A program made the translations under genes and the position numbers. The notes under the pieces are model-generated. The model ran no database searches, was not told the DNA's origin, and saw nothing but the letters and a program-made list of their open reading frames with translations. From assembly GCA_035504175.1 (NCBI GenBank), contig DATJSJ010000199.1, forward strand, positions 14,022 to 78,021: a stretch of 64,000 nt of DNA, given 5' to 3'. Every line of letters starts with the position of its first letter. Within the stretch, counting starts at the first letter, position 1. The stretch is from DATJSJ01 sp035504175 (lineage in GTDB: Bacteria; Pseudomonadota; Alphaproteobacteria; Acetobacterales; Acetobacteraceae). Below are positions 44,736 through 53,571 of this stretch, piece after piece.

Positions 44736-45913
44736 GCGCGGCTGCGCGCCTGCTCGGCGCCGGCATGTGCCATTGGCGGCGGCGCGGCGCGCTCGGCGGG
44801 CTCGACCGCGCGCGGCATCCAGCGGGCGCCGGCGCCGACCAGCTCGGTGCGCCGGCGGGGCAGCGCCTCGGGGTATTCGGTCTGCAGGAAATGCAGCAAT
44901 TGCTCGCGCACCTGGCAGCGCAGGTCGAAGGCGGAGGAGGCGTTGCGCGCGCTCACCAGCACCCGGACCTGAACCGTATGCTCCGTCGCGTCGATCATCT
45001 GCACCGCCGCGGCCCGCTTGTCCCATAGCCGATGGCCGTCGAGGATCTCGTCGAGCTTGGCGCGCAGCCGGTCCATCGGCACCGAATAGTCGAGATAGAG
45101 GATGATCGGGCCGAGCAGCGCGGCACTTTCATGCGTCCAGTTCTGGAACGGCCTCTCGATGAAGTAGGAGAGCGGCACGATCAGCCGGCGCAGGTCCCAG
45201 ATCCGGATCACCACGTAGGTGCTGGCGATGGTCTCGATCCAGCCCCACTCGCCCTCCACCACCACCGCGTCCTCGACGCGGATCGGCTGCGTCATCGCGA
45301 TCTGGATGCCGGCGAACAGGTTGCTCAGGATCGGCCGTGCGGCAAGGCCGACGACCAGGCCGGCGGCCCCTGCCGAGGCGAACAGGCTGACGCCGTATTG
45401 CCGCACCGTCGCGAAGGTCATCAGCGCCGCGGCGACGGTCACGAGCACGATCAGGGTCTGTGCCGTGCGGCGGAGGATGTTGACCTGCGTGACGTGCTTG
45501 CGCGCCAGCAGATTGTCCTCGGCATCCATCCGGAAGCGCCCGAGATAGAACTCCGAGCCGAGATCGAGCACCCGCAGCGCGCCCCAGCCGACGGCGCAGA
45601 TGAACGCGACCAGCAGCATGTGCGCGACGACGATGGTGGCGGCGTAGGAGAGCTGCGCCGGCGCCAGCGCGGCGCCGAGCACGATCACCAGCCAGATGAC
45701 CTCGCCCGGTCCTTCGCTGCGCCGAACCGCCGCGTCGGCGAACGGCCCCGCGCGACGCGCGAGTCGGATGATGGCGCTGAACAACCATCGGTAGAGGAAC
45801 AGCGCCGCCACGGCGGCGATTGTCAGGATCAGGACGCTGACCACCCAGGGTGGCGCCCAGTAGAAGGCGCGACGTAGATGGGCGGCTAAGGCGTTGGCCC
45901 AGTTGAAGTTCAT
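44732..45913 (-). CDS. MscS-family mechanosensitive ion channel
   Basis: A 393-residue channel with four or so N-terminal membrane helices and the conserved MscS pore helix and beta domain: FASAGAAGLVVGLAARPILS (Gly/Ala-packed TM3) then NLFAGIQIAMTQPIRVEDAV and GWIETIASTYVVIRIWDLR. The C-terminal cytoplasmic vestibule follows (YLDYSVPMDRLRAKL). Start at ATG 45913 with GAGAG upstream; ATG 45928 is possible. It lies 236 bp after pstA and is coupled to the GluR0-like gene. Expected role: osmotic pressure release. Confidence 0.93.
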   Translation of the reverse strand: MNFNWANALAAHLRRAFYWAPPWVVSVLILTIAAVAALFLYRWLFSAIIRLARRAGPFADAAVRRSEGPGEVIWLVIVLGAALAPAQLSYAATIVVAHMLLVAFICAVGWGALRVLDLGSEFYLGRFRMDAEDNLLARKHVTQVNILRRTAQTLIVLVTVAAALMTFATVRQYGVSLFASAGAAGLVVGLAARPILSNLFAGIQIAMTQPIRVEDAVVVEGEWGWIETIASTYVVIRIWDLRRLIVPLSYFIERPFQNWTHESAALLGPIILYLDYSVPMDRLRAKLDEILDGHRLWDKRAAAVQMIDATEHTVQVRVLVSARNASSAFDLRCQVREQLLHFLQTEYPEALPRRRTELVGAGARWMPRAVEPAERAAPPPMAHAGAEQARSRA

Positions 45914-46149
45914 CACGTGCTCTCGCATTGTTCGGGCCGCGCGAGGAGGCGGCTGCAGGTGCGAACGCGGTGCGGCGGCCCAAAGTGCCCGGCGTATGCA
46001 GGCGCGGATGACGCAGCGGTGAGGGAAGCCGGACAGCGGCGCACCGCCGCCCCGTCGGGCCGGCCGGCCCGTTCCTGGCTGTCCCCCAGACTTCGCAATC
46101 CACGTCGCAAGGTCAATGGGCTGGAGGCGAGGGTGCGAAATGCCGGCCG

Positions 46150-47046
46150 CTACATCCTGCGTTGGGCGCGGAGCAGGATCATGCGTGAAGCAACGCTGAT
46201 CAGCAGCACCATGCCGGTCACCAACAGCGCCGCCGCATAGGCAAGCGCATGCGCGGCGGCGAAGGGCTCGTTGATGAAGGCCCAGATGACGTAGGTGAGA
46301 TAGCCGATCGGCGAGCCGGTCAGGTGGCCGTTCCAGGTGTAGTTCGACCACCCGGCGGTGTAGAGCAGCGGCGCCGTCTCGCCGACCGAGATCGCCAGCG
46401 CCAGCAGCACCCCCGTCACCACCGCCGGCATGGCGAGCCGCATCGAGATCCTGAGCGTCACGGTGCCAGCCCCGGCGCCCATCGCGTAGGCCGCCTCGCG
46501 CAGCGATTGCGGCACCTCGCCGAGCGCCACTTCGGTGGTGCGCGCCACGTAGGGCAGGCAGATGATGGCAAGCGTGATGCTGGCGGCGGCAACGGAGAAC
46601 TTCCAGCCGAGCCCCTCCACCATCGTCACGTAGCCGAAATAGCCGAGCACGATCGAGGGCAGGCCGACCAGCACGTCGGAGAGGAAACGGATCACCCGGG
46701 CCCAGACCGAGCTGCGGAACTCGGCGGCATAGATGCCCGCCGATATGCCGAACGGGATCACCAGCAGCAGCGTGCCGAACGCGAGCACGCAGGTGCCCTC
46801 GATCGCGTTCAGCAGCCCGCCGCCGGTGCCCTGGGTCACGGTGGTGAACAGGCTCGGCCGCAGCGCCGCGATGCCGCGCACCAGAACGAGGCCGATGATC
46901 CAGACGATGGAAAGGCACAGCGCGGCCAGTGCGGCGCCGCACAGCACCCATGCCAGCATGCTGACCGCCCGGCGCCGGCTGATCCGGGCGTGCAGCCGCG
47001 CCTGCCGCATCACGATGGCCCGATCGGCGAGCGTCGCGTCGGGCAT
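46150..47046 (-). CDS. pstA: Phosphate ABC transporter permease PstA
   Basis: A 298-residue inner-membrane permease of the high-affinity phosphate importer. Six spans; diagnostic GTGGGLLNAIEGTCVLAFGT, IPFGISAGIYAAEF, LPSIVLGYFGYV, EVPQSLREAAYAMGAG (coupling loop), and SVGETAPLLYTAG. It starts 3 bp after the pstC stop. It is followed by the MscS gene, not by the usual pstB. Confidence 0.95.
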   Translation of the reverse strand: MPDATLADRAIVMRQARLHARISRRRAVSMLAWVLCGAALAALCLSIVWIIGLVLVRGIAALRPSLFTTVTQGTGGGLLNAIEGTCVLAFGTLLLVIPFGISAGIYAAEFRSSVWARVIRFLSDVLVGLPSIVLGYFGYVTMVEGLGWKFSVAAASITLAIICLPYVARTTEVALGEVPQSLREAAYAMGAGAGTVTLRISMRLAMPAVVTGVLLALAISVGETAPLLYTAGWSNYTWNGHLTGSPIGYLTYVIWAFINEPFAAAHALAYAAALLVTGMVLLISVASRMILLRAQRRM

Positions 47047-47049
47047 GGC

Positions 47050-48054
47050 TCAGGCCCTTTGCTGGCTGGTCGCCGCGGTGGCGCGCGCCAGAATCAGCCG
47101 GGCGAGGACATTGACCAGGACGGCGATCAGGCACAGCACCAGCGCCACCTCGGCGAGCGCCCGGGTCGCCATGCCGGTCGGGTCCTGCAACGCGCTGTCG
47201 AGCTGCGAGGCGATGAAGGCGGCCATGGTCGAGATCGGCGCATAGATCGAATGCGGCAGCACGTTCAGCGCGTTGCCGCTGACCATCAGGACAGCCATGG
47301 TTTCGCCGAGCGCCCGGCCGGTGGCCAGGATGCCGGCGCCGATCAGCACCGGGCGCAGGCCCGGCAGGATCACCTTCCAGATCGTCTCGAAACGGGTGGC
47401 GCCGAGCGCTGCCGCGGCCTCGCGCATGTACATCGGCTGTGCCGTGATCGCGTCGCGCAGGGTCGCCGCGATCAGCGGCACGATCATGAGCGACAGCACG
47501 AGCCCGGCGGTGAGCAGGCCGTAGCCGCTGCCGGCCGGCTCCCCGAACCAGGGGATCCAGCCCAGCAGGCCGGTCATCAGCGGGAAGATGTAGTGACCGA
47601 GCAGCGGGATCAGCACCGCATAGCCCCAGAGGCCGAACACCACGCTCGGCACCGCCGCCAGCATCTCGACCAGGAAGGAGAGCCAGAGCCGCGCCCGGCC
47701 GGGCAGCGCCTCGGCGAGAAACACCGCCGCACCCACCCCGACCGGCACCGCGATCAGCATGGCGATCGCGGTCGAGAGCAGCGTGCCGACGATCAGGAAC
47801 AGGATGCCGTACTGCGCGCCCGGCAGGATCATCGCGCCGCCCTGGCTCACCGGCTCGGCGTAGAGGCTGCCGAGGTTCCAGGAATTCGACGCGATGAAGC
47901 CGAAGCCGTTGAAGCGGATCGCCGGCCAGGCATAGACGGCCAGGAACAGGACGATGGCGACGGCGCTGACCGGCACCGAGCCGCCGAGAATGGCCATGAG
48001 GCGTCGGAAATTCATGCCGATCCCGAAGCCGGGGGCCCGGCGGGCGCCGGTCAC
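47050..48054 (-). CDS. pstC: Phosphate ABC transporter permease PstC
   Basis: A 334-residue permease partner of PstA. It has LSTAIAMLIAVPVGVGAAVFLAE, VEMLAAVPSVVFGLWGYAVL, the coupling loop MYMREAAAALGATRFETIWK and ILATGRALGETMAVLMVSGN, all typical. The first possible start is a GTG at 48054 sharing a base with the pstS stop; ATG 48015 would remove 13 residues and starts nearer the first helix. Both are acceptable. Confidence 0.95.
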   Translation of the reverse strand: MTGARRAPGFGIGMNFRRLMAILGGSVPVSAVAIVLFLAVYAWPAIRFNGFGFIASNSWNLGSLYAEPVSQGGAMILPGAQYGILFLIVGTLLSTAIAMLIAVPVGVGAAVFLAEALPGRARLWLSFLVEMLAAVPSVVFGLWGYAVLIPLLGHYIFPLMTGLLGWIPWFGEPAGSGYGLLTAGLVLSLMIVPLIAATLRDAITAQPMYMREAAAALGATRFETIWKVILPGLRPVLIGAGILATGRALGETMAVLMVSGNALNVLPHSIYAPISTMAAFIASQLDSALQDPTGMATRALAEVALVLCLIAVLVNVLARLILARATAATSQQRA

Positions 48055-49130
48055 TAGTTGCTGGCGTTCTGCTCCTTGCCGATCTCGTTGATCTGCTTTT
48101 GGCTGAGCCTGCGCACGGCCGCCGGCAAGGCCACGAAATTCACCTGGTTCATGAAATGCGGTGCGTTGCCACCGTCCGGCCTGATCGACCAGGACAGGAA
48201 GTCGCGCACGTCGCGGGCCGGCGGGTTGCCCATCTGCGCGTCGACGATCGCGTATTCGTAGTTGATGATCGGATAGGATTCGGCGCCCGGCTGGAAGATC
48301 AGGCTGACGGCCTCGTCGGCCGGGGTCTTGCCGCCCAGGGCCGCGGCCGCGGCCTGCACGGTCTTGTCGTTGGCCAGCACGAACTTGCCGGCGCGGTTCT
48401 CGAGCGCCGCCTCGCCGAGCTTGTTCTGGGTGATCGCGCCCTTGTAGCTGATGCCGATATACGCGACCGAGTACGGATTCTGCTGCAGGGCGTTGACCAT
48501 GCCCTGATTGCCCTCGGCGCCGATCTCCGACTGGATCGCCGGCCAGCTGATCGTCGTGCCGTAGCCGTGCGCCTGCTGCCAGTGCGGCGTGCTGTCGGAC
48601 AGGAACTGGGTGAAGATGAAGGTGTCGCCGCTGCCGTCGGTGCGGTGGATCGGGATGATCGCGTGGTGCGGCAGCTTCACCCCGGGATTGAGCCTGGCGA
48701 TCTGCTTGTTGTCCCAGTCGGTGATCGTGCCGTCATAGATGCCGGCGAGCACCGGCCCGCTCAGCTTCAGGTGCCGGCCGTTCAGCTCCGGCAGGTTGTA
48801 GTTGACCATCTGGCTGGAGATGGCGAGCGGGATGTTCAGCATGTTGGCATGCTGCTTGCGCATCGCCGGGCTGAGATAGGCGTCGGAGGCGCCGATCTGC
48901 GCCAGGCCGGAGACCGCCTCGGAGATGCCGGTGCCGCTGCCGGTGCTCTGGGTGGTGATCTCGACCTTGTGGTCCTTCGTGTACGCGGGCACCCAGAGGT
49001 TGAACAGCGGGTAGAGCAGGCTCGACCCGGTCTCGAGGACGCGGGTTTCCGCCGCCTGCGACGGCGCGGCCAGCGCGGTGCCCAGCCCGATCACCCCCGC
49101 TGCGAGCAGGTGCGCGCGATAAGATTTCAT
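48054..49130 (-). CDS. pstS: Phosphate-binding protein PstS
   Basis: A 358-residue periplasmic phosphate receptor. Signal peptide HLLAAGVIGLGTALAAPSQA; the mature start has ETGSSLLYPLFNLW, with phosphate-contact SGSGTGISEAVSG-like STGSGTGISEA, QIGASDAYLS, and HRTDGSGDTFIFTQFL (phosphate-binding Arg/Asp/Ser/Gly/Thr). AGGAGG at 49142-49147, 11 nt before ATG 49130. First gene of pstSCA. Usually induced at low phosphate through PhoB; I could not identify a convincing Pho box. Confidence 0.96.
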   Translation of the reverse strand: MKSYRAHLLAAGVIGLGTALAAPSQAAETRVLETGSSLLYPLFNLWVPAYTKDHKVEITTQSTGSGTGISEAVSGLAQIGASDAYLSPAMRKQHANMLNIPLAISSQMVNYNLPELNGRHLKLSGPVLAGIYDGTITDWDNKQIARLNPGVKLPHHAIIPIHRTDGSGDTFIFTQFLSDSTPHWQQAHGYGTTISWPAIQSEIGAEGNQGMVNALQQNPYSVAYIGISYKGAITQNKLGEAALENRAGKFVLANDKTVQAAAAALGGKTPADEAVSLIFQPGAESYPIINYEYAIVDAQMGNPPARDVRDFLSWSIRPDGGNAPHFMNQVNFVALPAAVRRLSQKQINEIGKEQNASN

Positions 49131-49505
49131 CAACAAGCCATCCTCCTGTGTCCGTCCACGAAAAGTCCCGCCGCAGCCGCCGGAAGAGCATCGTTGTTAA
49201 ACCCGGCCTGTCCGGAAGATGACAGGACAGTCATGACGATTGGCTGCGGCGGCCCGGCCCGCAAAGCTCTGCGCGGCAATTGGCGCAAGAGCGCCGGCGT
49301 GTCATCCGCGCAGATGATAAAGTTCTGTGACACTGCCTGGCCGGGTCGCGATATCTTGAGCTTCCGGCCCCGGCCGGTGCACAGGCGGGAGCCTGGTCGG
49401 GCGACGTCGTCATCGGCCGCCCCCGTCCTCCTTGCGATTGCGGAGCGAAACCCGGCATGTCCTTCCCGCCGGTGGCGTGAGCGCCCCGGCAGGAGGCGAA
49501 CGCCC
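49131..49505. promoter_or_regulatory. Divergent promoter region of pstS and the NADH-dehydrogenase-like gene
   Basis: 375 bp with no gene. It must hold promoters for both flanking genes. TGTC-rich stretches occur around 49211-49235 and 49297-49330, but none shows two 7-bp Pho half-sites at the standard 11-bp period, so no operator is called. AGGAGG sites for both genes are present at the two ends. Confidence 0.5.
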
Positions 49506-50879
49506 ATGCCCGATGACGCCCCGGCCTCGACCGCCGCGCCCGATGCCCCGCCCGCAGCTCCCGCCGGGAGTGCCGCGCATGACATCGTGGTGGTGGGCGG
49601 CGGTGCCGCCGGGCTCGAGCTCGCGACCCAGCTCGGCGACCGGCTGGGCAAGCGCGGCCGCGCGCGCGTGACGCTGATCGACCGCTCACGCACGCATCTG
49701 TGGAAGCCGCTGCTGCATTCCGTCGCGGCCGGCAGCATGGATCCGGGCGAGCACGAGCTGAACTACATGGCGCAGGCGCACTGGCACCATTTCCGATACC
49801 GGCTGGGCGAGATGACCGGGCTCGATCGCGCGCGGCACGAATTGCTGCTCGGCGCCATGCATGACGACGAGGGGCGGCTGATCACCCCGTCGCAGCGCGT
49901 GCACTACGACACGCTGGTGATCGCGATCGGCAGCGTCACCAACGATTTCGGAACGCCCGGTGCCGCGCAGCACGCCGTGCCGCTGGAGACGCCGGCGCAG
50001 GCGGCGCGGTTCAACCGCCGGCTGGTCAATGCGCTGATCCGCGCCCAGACGCAGGAGAGCGCGGTGCGGCCGGGCCAGCTCCACGTCGCGATCATCGGCG
50101 CCGGCGCCACCGGCACCGAGCTTGCCGCCGAGCTGCACCGGACCTCGCGGGAGGTGGTCGGGTACGGGCTCGACCGCATCGATCCCGAGCGCGACATCAG
50201 GATCGTGCTGATCGAGGCGGCGCCGCGCATCCTGCCGGCGCTGCCGCAACGCGTCGCCGACGCGACCGTGGCGCTGCTGCACAATCTTGGCATCGAGGTG
50301 CGCACCGGTGCCCGCGTCGCCGAAGTGCAGGCGGACGGCGTGCGTCTCGCCGATGGCGGCTTCATCGCCTCCGAACTGGTGGTCTGGGCCGCCGGCGTGA
50401 AGGGCCCGGAAGTGCTGCGCGATCTGGGCGGGCTCGAGGTCAACCGTGCCAACCAGCTCGTCGTGCTGCCGACGCTGCAAACCACGCGCGATCCGGACGT
50501 GTTCGCGATCGGCGATTGCTGCGCCTGTCCGCGGCCCGGCAATCCGCTGCCGGTGCCGCCGCGCGCCCAGGCGGCGCACCAGGAGGCGACGCATCTGCTG
50601 CGGCAATTGCCGCGCCGGCTCGCCGGCCAGGCGGTCGAGCCGTTCGTCTATCGCGATTTCGGCTCGCTCGTTTCGCTCGGCAAATACAGCGCGATCGGCA
50701 GCCTGATGGGCTTCATCGTCGGCAAGAACATGTTCATCGAGGGCGCCTTCGCCCGCGTGATGTACCGCTCGCTGTACAAGATGCACGAGCGGGCACTGTA
50801 CGGCAGCGCCAAGACGGTGCTCGGCTCGCTGTCGCGCCGCCTGTCGCGCGGCACCGAGCCGGCGGTGAAGCTGCACTGA
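49506..50879 (+). CDS. Type-II NADH dehydrogenase-like FAD oxidoreductase
   Basis: A 457-residue NDH-2-family flavoprotein that passes electrons from NADH to quinone at the membrane face. FAD site IVVVGGGAAGLELATQL, NAD site VAIIGAGATGTELAAELH, and the second FAD motif VFAIGDCCACP. The C-terminal amphipathic part (GKNMFIEGAFARVMYRSLY) is the usual membrane anchor. An N-terminal Ala/Pro-rich stretch of ~24 residues precedes the FAD site. ATG 49506 has AGGAGG upstream. Single gene, divergent from pstS. Confidence 0.93.
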   Translation: MPDDAPASTAAPDAPPAAPAGSAAHDIVVVGGGAAGLELATQLGDRLGKRGRARVTLIDRSRTHLWKPLLHSVAAGSMDPGEHELNYMAQAHWHHFRYRLGEMTGLDRARHELLLGAMHDDEGRLITPSQRVHYDTLVIAIGSVTNDFGTPGAAQHAVPLETPAQAARFNRRLVNALIRAQTQESAVRPGQLHVAIIGAGATGTELAAELHRTSREVVGYGLDRIDPERDIRIVLIEAAPRILPALPQRVADATVALLHNLGIEVRTGARVAEVQADGVRLADGGFIASELVVWAAGVKGPEVLRDLGGLEVNRANQLVVLPTLQTTRDPDVFAIGDCCACPRPGNPLPVPPRAQAAHQEATHLLRQLPRRLAGQAVEPFVYRDFGSLVSLGKYSAIGSLMGFIVGKNMFIEGAFARVMYRSLYKMHERALYGSAKTVLGSLSRRLSRGTEPAVKLH

Positions 50880-50897
50880 GCTGAGCTCGGCCGCGCC

Positions 50898-51863
50898 TCA
50901 GATCGTGGTGCGCACATGCGCCTCGCGGCCGTAGAGCGACACCAGCGCGATGATCACCGCACCGAGGGCCGCCTCCACCATCGCCGGCGTCAGGCCGAGG
51001 CCGATCAGGATCGTGTTCAGCTCGGTCAGCACCAGCGCGCCGGCGATCGTGCCGGCGACGCCGCCGCGGCCGCCGACCAGCGCCGTGCCGCCGATCACCA
51101 CCGCGGCGATCGTCTGGAACAAATAGGGCTGCCCGACTTCGCCGTAGGCGGAGCCGGTGAAGCCGAGCAGCAGCACGCCGGCCAGCGCCGCGAACAGCGC
51201 GCTCAGCGCGTACGCCGCGGCCCAGACGCGCACCGGATCGATCAGCGCGTAGGGTGCCGCGGCGGGGTTGCTGCCGAGCGCGTACAGCCGCCGGCCGAAC
51301 GGCGTGCGCGCCAGCACCAGGATCAGGAAGGCGGCCAGAACCGCGAAGCAGGGCACCAGCCAGGGCACCGGCAGCGGTCCGGCATGACCACCGATCGAGA
51401 CGAACGCGGTGACGGCATCGGGCGCCGCACCCGAAGGGAAGCCCGCGGTCCAGAGCAGCACCGCCGCCTGTACCGCCGTGCCGACGCCAAGCGTCACGAT
51501 CAGCGGGTGGATCGCGAGTGCGGCCGAGAGCGCGCCGTTCAGCGCCCCAATCGCGAGCGCCAACCCCGCCACGATCAGGCAGACCAATGGGAAGCTCATA
51601 CCCTGGCCGAAGAGCTGCGCCGCGACGACATTGGCGAAGCCGATCACGAACGGGATGGAGAGATCGATCCCGCCGAGCAGCACGACCAGCGTCTGCCCGA
51701 GCGAGGCGATCGCCAGCAAGGTCGCGAGTACCAGCAGCGAGCGGATGGCGAAAGCACTGCTGTAGCCCTCGATCAGCAGGCTGCCGGCGAGCTGCAGCGC
51801 GAGCGCGATCAGCAGCGCCGCCAGCGCCCGGGCGCCGTCGCCGGAAAGGCGCGCGCGGCTCAT
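50898..51863 (-). CDS. Sugar ABC transporter permease, RbsC family (last gene of array)
   Basis: A 321-residue ribose-type permease: SLGQTLVVLLGGIDLSIPF, LYALGSNPAAAPYALIDPV, TIAAVVIGGTALVGGRGGVAG. Its ATG overlaps the stop of the preceding permease (ATGA). With that permease it forms a heterodimeric membrane part, as in YtfT-YjfF-type importers. Confidence 0.92.
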   Translation of the reverse strand: MSRARLSGDGARALAALLIALALQLAGSLLIEGYSSAFAIRSLLVLATLLAIASLGQTLVVLLGGIDLSIPFVIGFANVVAAQLFGQGMSFPLVCLIVAGLALAIGALNGALSAALAIHPLIVTLGVGTAVQAAVLLWTAGFPSGAAPDAVTAFVSIGGHAGPLPVPWLVPCFAVLAAFLILVLARTPFGRRLYALGSNPAAAPYALIDPVRVWAAAYALSALFAALAGVLLLGFTGSAYGEVGQPYLFQTIAAVVIGGTALVGGRGGVAGTIAGALVLTELNTILIGLGLTPAMVEAALGAVIIALVSLYGREAHVRTTI

Positions 51864-52825
51864 GCGGCGGCCAGCCGGGCGCGGCGGTCACGCCGCAGGT
51901 CGAGCGCGTTCAGCGTCACCGCGAGCACCAGGATGCCGCCATAGGCGATCTGCAGGATGAAGGTGGAGACGTTGAAGAAGGTCAGCGCGCTCTGCAGCAG
52001 GAAGATGTCGGCGCCGCCCAGCGCCGCGGCCAGGAAGCCGCCGCGCCCGCCCGCGAGGCTCACGCCCCCCAGCGCCACGGCGGAGATCGCGATCAGCGTG
52101 TAGGTCGGCCCGACGGTCGGATCGGCCGAGCCGATCAACGCCGTCAGCAGCAGCCCGGCGACACCGGCGATCGCGCCGGTCAGCACGTAAGACAGGAACC
52201 GCACCAGGGTGACGTTGACGCCGGCGGTGTAGCAGGCGCGGTCGTCGCTGCCCGTCGCCATGAGATGGTCGTGGAACGGCAGGCGCTTCAAGGCGAGCCA
52301 GCAAGCGGCGAGGAATGCAAGCGGCAGGATCGACCAGGTGCCGGCCAGGCTCTGCACCCAGGGCGGCACGCTGCCCGCCGGCGCCGGCAGGATGGTGAGC
52401 GTGAGGCCAGTCAGCAGCAGGTAGGTGCCGAGTGTCGCCACGATCGGCTGGATGCGCAGCAGCGTCGCCAGCGTGCCGTTCAGGGCGCCGATCGCCGCCC
52501 CGGTCAGCAGCGCGACCGGCACCAGCACGAAAGGTGTGGTAATGCCGAGACCGAGAATCAGTCCCTGCACCAGGATGGCATTGACGAACCCCATGACGGG
52601 CCCGACGGAAACATCGATGCCGCCGCGGCCGCCGAGCAGCGCCGGCATCGAGGCGATCGACGCAGCCAGCAATGGCGCCGCCAGGCCGAGTTCCGTGCCC
52701 CAGGAGGCAGGATGGAAGCGCACCGGGTTGAGCGCGACGTTGACGGCGAGCAGCAGCACGAACAGCGCCAGGGCGAAGCGGCTTTCCCGCCGCGCGCGCC
52801 ACAGTCGGGCGAGTCGCATGGTCAT
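51860..52825 (-). CDS. Sugar ABC transporter permease, RbsC family
   Basis: A 321-residue ribose-type permease: MPALLGGRGGIDVSVGP, IQPIVATLGTYLLLTGL, and AISAVALGGVSLAGGRGGFL. The start ATG 52825 overlaps the ATPase C-half stop by 4 bp. It differs clearly in sequence from the following permease, so the pair is not a recent duplicate. Confidence 0.92.
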   Translation of the reverse strand: MTMRLARLWRARRESRFALALFVLLLAVNVALNPVRFHPASWGTELGLAAPLLAASIASMPALLGGRGGIDVSVGPVMGFVNAILVQGLILGLGITTPFVLVPVALLTGAAIGALNGTLATLLRIQPIVATLGTYLLLTGLTLTILPAPAGSVPPWVQSLAGTWSILPLAFLAACWLALKRLPFHDHLMATGSDDRACYTAGVNVTLVRFLSYVLTGAIAGVAGLLLTALIGSADPTVGPTYTLIAISAVALGGVSLAGGRGGFLAAALGGADIFLLQSALTFFNVSTFILQIAYGGILVLAVTLNALDLRRDRRARLAAA

Positions 52826-53571
52826 CCCTGGCCGAACATCGCGGCGATCACCGCATCGGCGGTCATCGCCTCGCCGGCGAGGGCGGCCGCGACGTGCTGC
52901 TCGCGGAACACCAGCACCCGGCGGCAGAGGCGCACCACTTCCTCGATCTCGGTCGAGAGCACGACGAGGCCGAGACCCTCGTGCCGGGCGAGGTCGCGGA
53001 ACACGCCGTACAGCGTCTCGCGCGTGCGCTGGTCGACGCCGCGCGTCGGGTCGTTGAGCAGCAGGATGCGCGGCGCGCGCGCCAGCCATCGCGCGAGCAG
53101 CAGCTTCTGCTGGTTGCCGCCGGAGAGGGACGTGACCGGCGCGTCGGGGCCGGGGGCGACGATCGACAGGCGCTCGCGCCAGTGCTCGTAGCGGCGACGC
53201 CGGCGGCGACGGTCGATCAGACCGAAGCGCCGGTCGGCGGCGAAGGAGACGATGCCGAAATTGTCGAGCACCGAGAGCGACGGAAACAGGCCGGTGGCGC
53301 GGCGATCACGCGGCAGGTAGGCGATACCGTGCGCCACCGCCTGGCGGAAGCCGGCGAGTGCGATGCCGTCGCCGTCGGGTGCGGCGAGCACGATGCGTCC
53401 CTGCGCCGGCCGTCGCAGTCCCGCGAGCACTTCCAGGAACGCTTCCTGGCCATGCCCGTCCAAGCCCGCGAGGCCGAGGATCTCGCCCGCCTGCAGCGCG
53501 TCGCGATGCGCCGGCGCATCCGGGCGCAGCGCGACGTCCTCGATGCGCAGCAACGCCGCGTCAGGCGGCAT
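52822..53571 (-). CDS. Split sugar ABC ATPase, C-terminal cassette
   Basis: A 249-residue protein equal to the second half of an RbsA/MglA-type ATPase. It has the degenerate Walker A (AGLDGHGQEAF), the signature LSGGNQQKLLLARWL and Walker B (ILLLNDPTRGVD), where the usual catalytic Glu position reads Asp-Pro after Asn. Its ATG (53571) overlaps the N-half stop by 11 bp in another frame, so it is a separate gene coupled to the first half. The RRRRRRR stretch near residue 120 is unusual. Confidence 0.88.
   Translation of the reverse strand: MPPDAALLRIEDVALRPDAPAHRDALQAGEILGLAGLDGHGQEAFLEVLAGLRRPAQGRIVLAAPDGDGIALAGFRQAVAHGIAYLPRDRRATGLFPSLSVLDNFGIVSFAADRRFGLIDRRRRRRRYEHWRERLSIVAPGPDAPVTSLSGGNQQKLLLARWLARAPRILLLNDPTRGVDQRTRETLYGVFRDLARHEGLGLVVLSTEIEEVVRLCRRVLVFREQHVAAALAGEAMTADAVIAAMFGQG

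Noticed and set aside
46249..48057. A 602-codon plus-strand frame opposite pstA and pstC
   Set aside because: Low-complexity His/Arg/Gln composition and full antisense overlap with two certain permease genes.
49201..49345. Possible PhoB operator upstream of pstS (TGTC-rich stretches)
   Set aside because: The half-sites do not repeat at the 11-bp period expected of a Pho box and match poorly; chance is likely.
48099..49505. Extension of the NADH-dehydrogenase-like gene far upstream in the same frame
   Set aside because: The upstream frame is antisense to pstS, while the ATG at 49506 has a good AGGAGG and precedes the FAD motif.
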